A DNA stretch of 64,000 nt from Cordia subcordata (taxonomy: Eukaryota > Streptophyta > Magnoliopsida > Boraginales > Cordiaceae), in the NCBI GenBank assembly GCA_028554755.1, contig JAPTOF010000012.1, forward strand, positions 8,461,501 through 8,525,500. The letters run 5' to 3'. Made by a program: the position numbers and the translations under genes. The notes under the pieces were generated by a model. It saw only the letters and a list, made by a program, of their open reading frames with translations, was not told where the DNA came from and searched no databases. Below, in pieces: positions 1 to 9,503 of the stretch; within the stretch, counting starts at the first letter, position 1, and each line of letters begins with the position of its first letter.

Positions 1-163
1 AAGGTGGTGTATATCTTTTGTCATACACTGACACTGCAGCATTTGTAGTAATATCTTTTGTCATACTCTTAACGCATCATTTTTAATATGTAGCTTGCAA
101 TTTAAGTTGTGGCAGATCGAGAAGTATCTGTCAAGCCTGAGAGACTCCTTTACCACTTTTCAG
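1..163 (+). other. Intron upstream of the E2 last exon
   Basis: AT-rich sequence ending in a polypyrimidine tract and CAG at 161-163. A 19-base stretch around TATCTTTTGTCATAC occurs twice (about 11-28 and 50-67). No exon for the residues expected just before the last exon is visible, so the preceding exon must lie outside the window. Confidence 0.5.
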
Positions 164-277
164 GTAAATATAGGTGCTGATCGTAGAGTTCTGGATGGAG
201 CAACTGTAGCAATGTTCTGCAATGAGTGGAAACGACACATACAAAAACCAGATCTTCTCCTGTTGCATACAGCATAA
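164..277 (+). CDS. BCE2: Last exon of branched-chain 2-oxoacid dehydrogenase E2 (lipoamide acyltransferase), catalytic His changed
   Basis: This encodes the extreme C-terminus of a mitochondrial dihydrolipoyl acyltransferase (E2 core), which transfers branched acyl groups from lipoamide to CoA. A pyrimidine-rich acceptor ending in TTTTCAG at 163 precedes it, and the exon opens with V-N-I-G-A-D. It ends at TAA 275-277 after a run rich in Leu. The block G-A-D-R-R-V-L-D-G-A-T-V-A followed by F-C-N-E-W-K is the family's terminal active-site block. Branched-chain E2 fits better than pyruvate dehydrogenase E2 because of the DGATVA and FCNEWK segments. In the family this block reads D-H-R-x-x-D-G, with His as the catalytic base; here codon CGT gives Arg at that place. 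All earlier exons lie left of the window, so it cannot be said whether the rest is intact. Either a decaying copy or an inactive variant is likely. Confidence 0.7.
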   Translation, partial: VNIGADRRVLDGATVAMFCNEWKRHIQKPDLLLLHTA

Positions 278-757
278 CGGATCTTTAGTGGACCAGGAAT
301 CTAACAATCCAACAATTGAATAATCAGATCCACCAATCAATCTATGCTCGTTGAGGTAAATCGTTTTATGGTTTTATACCATTCTTCCTTCTATCGAGTT
401 ACTTTTGAACTGATAGATTTCTTAATATCCGATTCTCCAGTATGATTTCAGGATGAAATGACCGCAAGGTCCTATGCATGGTGCTAGTGGAAATGAACAA
501 TGTTGATTCACTGAAAACGCAACGTTAATGTTTGTGGAATCATGTTAATTTTTCATTTTTTGTAACAATTGCAAGGAAAAAGATCTCTCAGTGCCCTTGC
601 ATTAATATTAAGCACGCATGACAATGTTTACAATCGAGTGAATGTACTAACAGGTGTAAATTACCCCACTTATTTTCTGGAGCACGAAAATCACAAAAAC
701 CCTAAGCTATGGCTGCCTTCTGTGGTGACTCCAAATACAATCACTAAGCTACAATAA
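278..757 (+). other. Probable 3' UTR and downstream spacer of the E2 gene
   Basis: No coding signal is seen. The first 200-300 bases are plausible 3' UTR. No convincing AATAAA signal was recognised, so the transcript end is undefined. Confidence 0.3.
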
Positions 758-961
758 GGGCTCATTTGAATTGGCTATTTTAGAAGTATTTTTTTGGTAA
801 TTTTTGAAAAGAGTTAAAAGAGAAAGGAGAAGCAGAAAATTCTGATTTTTTTTTTTTTTTTTGTTTAAAGTCAAGTTAAATAGTTATTACAAAATAAATA
901 TTTTTTTTTAAGAAAAGAAAAAGTACTTTAAAAAAAGAAAAAAAGTCGATTCAAACATGCC
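758..961. mobile_element. MITE-like element with GGGCTCATTTGAAT terminus
   Basis: About 200 bp. It begins GGGCTCATTTGAATTGGC and ends CGATTCAAACATGCC, which read inward from the right is GGCATGTTTGAATCG, an imperfect terminal inverted repeat. The inside is A/T tracts with no ORF. The ends resemble non-autonomous hAT-type elements (the 58613-59662 element starts GGGCTCGTTTGATAA). The target duplication is unclear. Confidence 0.45.
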
Positions 962-1286
962 ATAAGTATCTTATGACCAAGGAGACTTCAATATTCTTGA
1001 AATGACTTTGAGGTGAGTTACAAAGTTGAATGAGCTCTTATGACCAATCTCGACAAAAGTACAATCCATCCTTGAAATAGTAAAACCCATTAGCATCCCT
1101 AACCGCAATTCAGAATTATCCCTCAAGCTTTTGGTTTTCCCTAGTGTAGTTGCAGGGGGTGCTAATGAGCCCAAAAACAATGGTTAATCTCTCATTGTGA
1201 TTGCACAGAGTCACTACTTTGCCTTCACTGTACAGATCATGCAAAGCAGATTCAGTATATGGTATAATCTCTTAATGCATATATTA

Positions 1287-1939
1287 GGGTGCATTTGATT
1301 TTCTTGTTTTCTGTTTTCATTTTCATGAAAAATAAAAATTAGGACAAAAAAAACATTTGGTTAACTATTTTTGTTTTTATTTTCAAAAAACATAAAGCAG
1401 TTCTGTAGGAAAACAAAAAAAACATCAAAAAAGTGTTTTCTCTTAAAAAAAAAAGTGATAATTTTGTAAATAACTCTAAAAGATTTAGAAAATAAAGTAG
1501 CAAATTTATAAATAATTCTAAAAATTTTAAAAATAAGGTGACAATTTTGTAAATAACTTTAAAAGTTTTAGAAAACAAAATGACAGGTTTCTAAATATCC
1601 CCAAAAAAAAATTAGAAAACAAGGTGGCAATTTTTTAAATATAACAAAAAAATTTAAAAAATAAGGTGGTAATTTTGTAAATATATCAAAAAATTTAGAA
1701 AACAAGATAGTAATTTTGTAAATATCTTCAAAAAATTTAGAAAACAAGGTGTCAGCTTTATAAATATCTCTAAAAATATTTAGAAAACAAGGTGACAATT
1801 TTGTAAATAAATATTAAAAAGCAAAACACTTTTTGTAACCAAATACATTCTTTAAATTTTAGAAAACAAAAAATGAAAATTATTTTCAGAAAATGAAAAT
1901 AAAAAATAAAAACAAAAAATAGGCAAACCAAACACAACC
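1287..1939. mobile_element. MITE-like element enclosing a 42-bp minisatellite
   Basis: The left end (AGGGTGCATTTGATTTTC) and the right end (GGCAAACCAAACACAACC) are imperfect inverted repeats; the right end read inward is GGTTGTGTTTGGTTTGCC. Both ends continue into mirrored TTTTCATTTTCA / TGAAAATGAAAA stretches. The ORFs inside are by-products of the repeat and are not genes. Confidence 0.45.
1448..1815. repeat. Minisatellite, about 42-bp unit, about 9 copies
   Basis: Degenerate head-to-tail units with the core AAGGTGACAATTTTGTAAAT followed by A-rich sequence and TTTAGAAAAC. Copies start near 1450, 1495, 1537, 1580, 1623, 1665, 1707, 1749 and 1790. Copies differ by several substitutions each, so the array is old. 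Confidence 0.75.
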
Positions 1940-2335
1940 TTAACTTCTCTGTAGATGGCATTTTTTTTTTTTATGTACTCAATTGTACGTATGTTGCGGT
2001 ATAAAGAGCAAAGACCTCAACTGTATTATACTATTATTTGAACCAATGCCCAAGTCACTTATTGCCAAGAATTTCACCTATTCTTTCCAACCATCCACAT
2101 TCAGTTTCCAACACTTGCTCGCTTGCTCCAGCCAATCTTAATGTTTAATGAAGAAAATTCATAACAAAAAAGCGATAAAGAGATTTAGTCTCTTGGTGTT
2201 GAAAATAACAAATAAATAAACAACTCATATAATAAGTAAAGATGTGCACTTTTGCCGAGAGAATTAACTAATACACTCGTATTATCTGTTTTGATTCACA
2301 GCAATGCAAACATCAACATCTAAGCTATAGTTGAC

Positions 2336-2429
2336 TCCCCCCTAGGCGTGAAGTCCTGGGGTGAACCCCATGGCGGTGGGGGTTTAATACACACACACGC
2401 ACCAAAAAAATAAAATAAAATAAAATAAA
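2336..2429 (+). mobile_element. Short retroposon (truncated SINE-like) with 18-bp target duplication
   Basis: A 94-bp insert ending in a TAAAA-repeat tail is flanked by perfect direct repeats ATCTAAGCTATAGTTGAC at 2318-2335 and 2430-2447. The body is GC-rich (CCTAGGCGTGAAGTCCTGGGG...). A long perfect duplication plus an A-rich 3' tail is the mark of LINE-driven retroposition. The insert is too short for a full SINE; it may be the 3' part of one. Confidence 0.8.
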
Positions 2430-2447
2430 ATCTAAGCTATAGTTGAC

Positions 2448-3202
2448 CAATGCTTCAATTTAACTCAAATAAAATCAATAGTGCCCTGCATCCCATGTTG
2501 AGAATCAATCCACATTCTCAATTCCAGAACTGAGACAAGCCAAGAAGCACTGATCACCAAACCAAAATCTCATCTTTCTGAATTCAAGAATAACCAACAA
2601 GCAGAAAAATCATATCATGAGTGAAAACTGCACTTACGCACAAACTGATGAGAAAAATATCAAAATCCAAACAAAAAATAAAATAATATGTACAAAAAGG
2701 TGTAACGTTCCAAATTGGTGGCAAATAACTCAAGGCAAGTAAAGTTAGGGTTAGAAGTACCTTCGCGAGAGAAAGATGAGTCATTTTGAGAGACAGTGTG
2801 CTTATCACTGTGACATGCGACGTCATTCTGGTAAAACCTGTACAAGAATGGTAAGCAAGGTACGACGTCATTTTGGTGAAAACTTTGCATGTCTGACGAC
2901 AAACAACACCAACCATTCTCTCTTTTAGGTAATGCCTTTGGATGACAGACGACGAGCAACAGCAACCATTCTCTTTTCAGTAATAGTAAAATTACAAAGT
3001 CAAACACCAATACATCATTTACATTGAACTCATCTAATAATTAATTCACAAACTACTACAAAATCATTACTAAACACTCAACTACAGACTCATGATTTCA
3101 GGAAAATACAAGTAAAAGAATAATACAAAGAATTAATCAAATCAAAAGTATACCACTAACTAGGAAAAAGAAAAGAAAAGAAATAAAATAAAATCCTTAA
3201 CG
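2448..3202. other. Intergenic spacer, downstream side of the methyltransferase gene
   Basis: No gene seen. At 2815-2965 two short segments recur imperfectly: GACGTCATTYTGGT (twice) and AACANCAACCATTCTCT (twice), so there was a small local duplication. 3160-3202 is A-rich and should hold the 3' UTR of the minus-strand gene. Confidence 0.4.
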
Positions 3203-3901
3203 TTAAACAGCAGCCCTGACTTCAAGCATAATTGTAGTCCTTTTCTCCCCAGCTAAAGTCACATTCCTTGCGTACATAAACCGCGACTTCTTGAACAACG
3301 CCACAATTTCCTCCACTTCTTGTGTCCCACACTGTTCCACAGCCACCACACAAACCCCCCCAACAATAACCGTCCTCTCCATCTCTGCCACGTACCGGCC
3401 AGGAAACAAGGCCCGATCCAAGAATGGGCTGAACCCAAAATCAAAAACCCCGTCAAAGAATGGTAGATTATGCGGATCAGCTCGACTAACCAACGGCGGT
3501 GAATCAGCCAGCTCAACACCGGTCACATCCGTCAGTCCCAGATTGGTCAAGGCCATGACAGCCTGGCCCGGCCCGGCTGAGTTAACGAGAGCTCGAGAAT
3601 GGTTGAAGAGGAGGTTTTTGTCCTGGAGGGTTTTGAAGAGGTCAAGATAAGAACGAACAGCATGAGTCCAGAGGTTGGTCGCCCAGAGGCGTTGGTTGTG
3701 CTTCTCAATGGATGTGAATACACGGTGAGAATAGTCGCAGGTGGATTTGGGGAAGCGGTGTTGGGGTTTGGGTTGGGAGAGGTGCGTGAGGTCCACGCAG
3801 GTGTCAGGTGTTTGGAGGTAGAGTGTGAGCAGGATGAGTGTGGCAATTGTGATGCACAAGTACGAGACTTTCCTCAGGAAAATCTGTATGTGCTTCTCCA
3901 T
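3203..3901 (-). CDS. Membrane-anchored SAM-dependent methyltransferase-like protein, single exon
   Basis: 232 residues. Residues about 12-30 (LCITIATLILLTLYL) form one hydrophobic segment after a short basic N-terminus, which suggests a type II membrane anchor (Golgi or ER) with a lumenal catalytic part. The C-terminal half (about 105-230) is a Rossmann-type methyltransferase fold: a motif-I-like strand and loop (ALVNSAGPGQAVMAL), an acidic residue at the end of strand 2 in TGVEL, then ADPHNLPFFDGVFDFGFS, which matches the Methyltransf_11 motif IV area, then a GGVCVV strand. The glycine loop is weaker than the textbook GxGxG; I believe this is normal for this plant-specific subfamily, but I cannot confirm it. 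The substrate is unknown. The ATG at 3901-3899 was chosen because it gives the anchor a normal start. The gene lies 237 bp downstream of the SAUR fragment on the same strand. Confidence 0.8.
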   Translation of the reverse strand: MEKHIQIFLRKVSYLCITIATLILLTLYLQTPDTCVDLTHLSQPKPQHRFPKSTCDYSHRVFTSIEKHNQRLWATNLWTHAVRSYLDLFKTLQDKNLLFNHSRALVNSAGPGQAVMALTNLGLTDVTGVELADSPPLVSRADPHNLPFFDGVFDFGFSPFLDRALFPGRYVAEMERTVIVGGVCVVAVEQCGTQEVEEIVALFKKSRFMYARNVTLAGEKRTTIMLEVRAAV

Positions 3902-4138
3902 TGTTTGAAGTTGACGGTGGTAAAGATAATGAGTTTGTTAAACAAATGGGGCGTGAATAGAAACAAAGAACAATTCGTCTGTGTGTGAGGCTCCAAATTA
4001 TGGCTTTGTTAATTGTACCAACAAAAGTTAGCGGAATGCTACTCAGTTCACCAAAACCACAATGTTTAAACAGCTATTTTGTCTTGAGCCACAGTTGCAA
4101 GGAAAAGGAAAAAGAAAATCCATCTGCAGCCATGGCTT

Positions 4139-4291
4139 TCATCTAATCATAGAGAGAAAAGAGCAAAAGGCTTGATCATCACAAGGCATAGTACGCCTCA
4201 CTGCATGATTAAATCCAAACTCTTCCTCAGATCTCTGCAACAAGTTTTGAAACTCAGGATGCGTCAACAGAGATATAGGAATGAGAATGAA
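4139..4291 (-). CDS. SAUR-type auxin-responsive protein, C-terminal exon or fragment
   Basis: 51 codons including TGA at 4139-4141. The protein contains P-I-S-L-L-T-H-P-E-F-Q-N-L-L, then S-E-E-E-F-G-F-N-H, then M-P-C-D-D-Q-A-F and ends S-M-I-R. This is the second half of the SAUR domain (PISYLxHPxFQ ... EEEFGFxH ... IPCxExxF). SAURs are small auxin-induced proteins of about 90-110 residues, so half is missing. Just before the fragment is a strong splice acceptor, CTTTTCTTTTTTACCTTAG, ending at 4292. Most SAUR genes lack introns but some have one. No first exon with the G-H-F-x-V-Y-V-G half is visible up to 5700. It is therefore either a gene with a distant or diverged first exon or a pseudogene fragment. 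The tail VRRTMPC differs from the family's usual GLTIPC. Confidence 0.6.
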   Translation of the reverse strand, partial: FILIPISLLTHPEFQNLLQRSEEEFGFNHAVRRTMPCDDQAFCSFLSMIR

Positions 4292-6510
4292 CTAAGGTAA
4301 AAAAGAAAAGAGCTACAAATTCAAAGCACATAAATATCAACTAGGCATAAGACTTGTAAAATGTGAGAAATTATTGGGTGGTGTGTTCTCACATGACATC
4401 CATGAAAGCCTACAGATAATCATGTCATCAACTGACATGATGCTCAATGTTCACCAATACCAACAGCTAAATAGAGCCTGCGAATGGTTGATATAAGATA
4501 TGATATCTTGTTTAGCAAACATTCTCAACCATGCTATAAGTCAACTCTAGCCTCATATAACAAAATAGCATATATAGCTAAATAATACCCAGTTTTCTTC
4601 TTAAAATCACACTTGGATCAATGGCTATAAGATACACTACTTCTCCTCTTATCTGCATTCCGACCTACTTCAACCAAAAGGCCTGTTATTAGATTCTTGG
4701 TGAAGGCAAGCAATCATGTCGGTGCCAATAGCGCTCTCTTCAGAATGAACAAATGCTTTCTTAGACTATGATATACAGAAGTGACAACCATTCAAATAAA
4801 CAATAATGCATCCAAGGCAATCGAACAGGATGTCCATCAGGACGGAAGACAATAGTCTCTTCTGTAACTCAGAGCCTAAACCTCGCAATACCTCCAAAAC
4901 CCCCATCCAATAAAAGATGAATTAATAGATACACAAATTTCTCTAATGGTGAGGTGAATAACTAAGCTACCAAACTATCAAATTTCGGATAAAGTTCTTA
5001 ACAGATATAGTTGGAGAATCTGGAATGATATAAGCAAGATCCTCAGAGTTAATTATTCACATAGAGAATAATTACAGCACAATTTAGACCACGTAGTGCT
5101 GGAGAACACACATACTAAATAATAATTAAAAAAAAATTCATCAGATAAGTAAGCAAAAAATAAAATGTGAATTCTGCTTTCAAAACAGGGTAATCTAGTT
5201 AATAAATAGATGAAGATAATGCATTAGATGAATACACTGCATACAGAAAAGCATTTGTAATATCAACAGATCTATCAAAATTTAACCCCAAAAAGAAAAG
5301 GTAAAAAGAAACTTTTAACTATTGAACCCTAGATATGAAATGACCTATTAAATCAGTCTTTAGCCAAATTATCAAAATTTTCCGAGAAATTAACCATTTT
5401 TCCTAAATGGAGCCCTACGTAAAAATCTTTAATTAGCAAATCAAACATTTCATATAGACAGAAAGTATACGGAAAAAGATTATCTGGAGAGATTTTCGCA
5501 CCTCGTAGAGAAATTTGTAGGGAATACGGAGGGAGAGAGCTTGAATTGTGGCCAATGGATTGAAGACAAAGAAGAGAAAAGAAGAATGGAAGAGTTTGGG
5601 TTGTAATTTTGTCAAAAACGAGTCACCGTGCTTCTCCCTCATCCACCATTGGAGTTTAGAGCTTTTCTTCAATAACATGTAAATTTTTGGAGCTTTGGAT
5701 TTTTTTTTTTGTTTTATAATAAAAAGAATATCTTTTCTAAAAAGAATTTGTTTAGAAATTTAAATTTTTTGCCTCTAAAACAACTCAGGTTATATTTGGC
5801 AATAACTTTTGTTTAGAATTTGATTCGACAAAATGCTATTTTTCTAAAATATCATTATTCGATAAACTAGTATTTCAAGTAGTTTTTCAGATAATTTTTA
5901 ATATTTTAAATAACTATCAACTATCCTAATAACAAATTTTAGGCCCTCAATTTTTCAGAATCTTAGAGCTTATTTGGAGATTTTTTGGTTTCTAAAAAAT
6001 AATTTTTAAATAAGTTTTTAAGAACCGTTTCTAGAATTAAAACAAAAAACCAAAAATACGTTTGAGAAATGTGTGGAGGATGATTTTTATAAACAAAACA
6101 ATATATTTGAAAAATGTGTTCTGAAAACAATACTTAAAAAAAAAAAAAAAAGAAGAAGAAGAAGAAATAGTTACTACAACTATTCAACAAATCACTCTGT
6201 TAAATATTATAATCGATCCTAAGTGGTGGTATCTAAGCAGCTTAGGTAAAATAATGTATTTGAATGATGATCAAACTTCTACCGTAGATTAAAATAATCA
6301 TGACAATGGTAGTATGTGATTTTGTTATACAAATATGCACCTACACAACCATATAAGATTTTTAGTATGTGTGATTTATATCACATGCATTATGCACTAG
6401 ATTTAAAATTAATTATATAATATATAATAGTGTGAGTTTATGGGTATTATTTTGAAGGATAAGCGATAGAGGAAAGGCTAAAGAAGAGAAAAAGAGATGG
6501 CAGGTTTGTG
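4292..6510. other. Spacer or intron upstream of the SAUR fragment
   Basis: No gene recognised. A minus-strand ORF at 5433-5678 (81 residues, rich in F, L and S) ends in a donor-like GAG|GTGCG near 5502. It could be part of an upstream or 5' UTR exon of the SAUR transcript, but its protein shows no SAUR motif. 5700-6150 is A/T-rich with poly-A/T tracts. Confidence 0.3.
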
Positions 6511-8438
6511 GGATTTGGATCCTCTCCGAGTGATTAGGAGATGCGTTTTGATCATTTAGATTTAAATAGAACCACTTAACTTATCCAATTATAAATAGAA
6601 TTAATAAATTTTAAAAAAAGATAATTATGTTTCTTTTTTTTTATATATATTTTTCCTAATTAAAATCCAATCAAAATCTAGCATTTATTTTTCCTTTTTT
6701 ATTTGTTTCCTTAATCACATTTTAACACCACAAATGGAGGCTTTTAAAATCACTTCTCTACTGTTCTCAGTGGTCTCTTTGCTTAATTTCTTTCTTTTCT
6801 TTTCTCTCCTGCTCTTTCCAAGCCACCACTAATGAACCTCCAAGCCTTTGAACTTCCCATAGGGAAACCTCATCAGCTAGCCACGGTAAAAAGCACCAAC
6901 CATTTGTACTCGTTTATCGCACTCACTCTTCTTTTTACAATCACCCCTATACACTTCCTTCGTTATCATCCTCTACAAAGAAATTAATTGAGACGCAGGG
7001 ACGGAACCAAAAAATTTTTTCACTAGGGTCAATGAATGAGCAATTACAACATGTAAAAGTTTGATTTTTTTAACAAAACAAAACATTATAATTGCTTTTT
7101 CATGAAGTTTTATAATTTAAAAGTGTTGTATAGTTGTTCCAACATCAACACTATTAAATAGATCCTTACTAATAAGATTAACTAAATAATTGTTTATCAT
7201 CTCGCATTCAGTTTTTCGATCCAATTTTTACAATAATCAGAATAAACAATTTTTTTTAATAATCACAATTACAACTGACAAAACTAATTCTAATTTGACT
7301 AGCAAATAAAATAAAAGATACATGATATTTTTCTTTATTTCAACAAATTCCTCGCAAGATCATTGATCATCTTCATATTATTGAATTTACTACTTGAATA
7401 ATATATCAATAATACAAGTATCAAGCTTATTTTCAAGTGTCAAAAGATTCACTGGAAAAAATTCTAAATGGTAAAACAAGCTAAATAATTAACTTCTTGT
7501 TATCAAAAGCAAAAAATGTATGATTGAGGTTCAAAAGAAAGAGCTTCTTTTGTTTCATCTGTTCAAGTATTTTAACATTGGGTTCATTTTAAGTTGTTGG
7601 TGGTGTCAAATGCAGATTAAATATATTAATATGTATATATATAAAAGCTTTTTAAAGAAAATTTCAGTGAGTTCACTTGAACCCACTCATCATAAGCTAG
7701 CACTGTCCCTGTCCAGACGTCATCTTCGTATGATGATCATGATGTCGATACTTGCATTAAGCTGGCCAACTGATCAATGAAACCTTTGGCCGCATAGCAA
7801 AATAACTTATGTATGCAAATCACCTTATTGAAATCAGATTAAAATTCTGCTATTGTTCATAATCAATTTTGGTACTAACAATTCAAGACATTAAGGTGTG
7901 TCTTTTAATAGCTACCACAAAAAAAAAAAAAGAGCTATCATATCTTTTAGTATCATTACGAAATATAAAAATGCATTTAGAAATCGTCATTTGAAGCATC
8001 CTTAGCCATGTCTTTCAATATCATTCTTGAAATTTTAGAATGCATTCTAAAAATCTGCTTCAGCTTTACTGACCAAAATCAGGTTTGCTCTTAAACATAC
8101 ATAGCAAAAATGATTCCATGTTGTCTTCTTGGTATTTACATCCCTGAAAAGCTCATTCACCGCTTGAAGAAGAGTTGAGAAGTGATTTCAAAAGCCCCAT
8201 CTGTGGCGTTAAGATGTGATAAGGAAACAAAGAAAAAAGAAGGAAAAGAAAAGCTAGATTTTGATTGGCTTTTAATTAGGAAAAAATATATATAAAAAAA
8301 AAAGCACACATACCTTTTCTTAAATTTATTAAATTTGTTTATAATTGGACGGTTTAGATTGTTCTATTTAAATCTAAAAAATCAAAATGGACCTCCTAAT
8401 CAATCGAAGAGAACTCTACTCAAAGAGGATCCAAATCC
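6511..8438. mobile_element. Non-autonomous element with about 260-bp terminal inverted repeats (MULE-like)
   Basis: The arm 6511-6765 (starting GGATTTGGATCCTCT, containing TTAGATTTAAATAGAAC, ATTAAAATCCAATCAAAATC, CCACAAATGGAGGC and AATCACTTCTC) recurs inverted at 8172-8438 (ending AGAGGATCCAAATCC). Long inverted repeats around a non-coding 1.4-kb core fit a Mutator-type non-autonomous element. No transposase is present; the 86-residue ORF at 7520-7780 looks random. No 9-bp target duplication was found at these boundaries, so the true ends may lie slightly further out. Confidence 0.65.
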
Positions 8439-9159
8439 AAAAGGATGGGTATAATTGGGTGTCATTATTGAATTTGTATTATTTTAAAAAATTGATACTC
8501 TTGAGATTATTTATGTGTTTCTGATTTATCTTTTTTCTATTTAGTATACATGATTGATATAGATAAAAGACAACAAATACAGCCTTGAACAAAGACGTTA
8601 CAGTCGGACCTTTAATTACCTCTTATTGTAGATCATGCAAAGTATAGAGTTTAGCGTTGCAGTGGATAAAATGATATACAACTGCCATGACTCTCATTAA
8701 CTTTTTTATTTTATTATTTTTATTTTTCCACCTGGCCAGTGGTCAAAACAAATTCATTCAAAGAATAAATACATGGTAGATCAAGACCCCAGTTAATAAT
8801 ATCGGAGTACCTGATCATAATACAAGCATTATAAAACCGAACTAAGCATGTGTCAGATGAAAAATGTAAGGAAAACTCCGAAAAAGAGATGGAGACATGC
8901 CATTCAAAATCGGGGGCACAACATGATTGCATGCCCACTCCACCCGGTAGGTATCAACTCCATCGTTTAAAACTTACGCTTCTTCGCTTGATACACGTGA
9001 AGAACACCGCTCGCTCTATTAATTGGTTGAACAGTGTGGAATTAAGACTCCAGCTGCACCAACCGTAAATAAAGATTATGATATTATATGGCCAGTGTAA
9101 ATAAAGATTTAAGAAAAATAAGCTAATCAAACCTTCTTATAAGCACAAAAATAAGATTT
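8439..9159. other. Intergenic, no gene seen
   Basis: AT-rich with no recognisable protein. The short overlapping ORFs at 8720-9068 run antisense to each other and match nothing I know. Confidence 0.4.
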
Positions 9160-9503
9160 ACGTGTTTGGCAAATTCTGTTTATAAGCAAGTAAAGTTGGC
9201 TTATAAGTAGGCAAAAAAGGCACCGGCTCGCATTTTCTTTTTAACTGCTTATAAGCCATAAGAGTTGACCAAATAAAATTGTATTTATACCCCTTGAAAA
9301 CACAAAAATAACTACCTTTTAGTTAATGAAATATCCTTTTTAAGTTATTTTAACAAATACTGACGCTTGTAAACACATATTACCAAATATGTCAACAACT
9401 TATAAGTATATTTTATCCGAACATTTTTCTATTTATTTGTTATTTCCTTATAAACATCAAAAGCTACTTATAAGTAGCTTATAAAAAAGTAAAGCCAAAC
9501 AGC
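9160..9503. mobile_element. MITE-like element, GTGTTTGGC ends
   Basis: Starts at ACGTGTTTGGCAAATTCTG and ends AAAAAGTAAAGCCAAACAGC. The ends are inverted, and inner motifs such as GCTTATAAG recur inverted on the two sides (TTATAAGCAAG near 9180, CTTATAAGTAGCTTATAA near 9470). No ORF. The target duplication is not clear. Confidence 0.45.

Noticed and set aside
1339..1961. Three minus-strand ORFs rich in Phe, Leu and Lys
   Set aside because: By-products of the 42-bp minisatellite.
3291..3988. Plus-strand ORFs of 119 and 129 residues
   Set aside because: They lie antisense to the methyltransferase gene and have no domain; they follow from its GC-richer coding sequence.
5433..5678. 81-residue minus-strand ORF as a protein-coding gene
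   Set aside because: No recognisable domain; at most it marks an upstream exon of the SAUR transcript.
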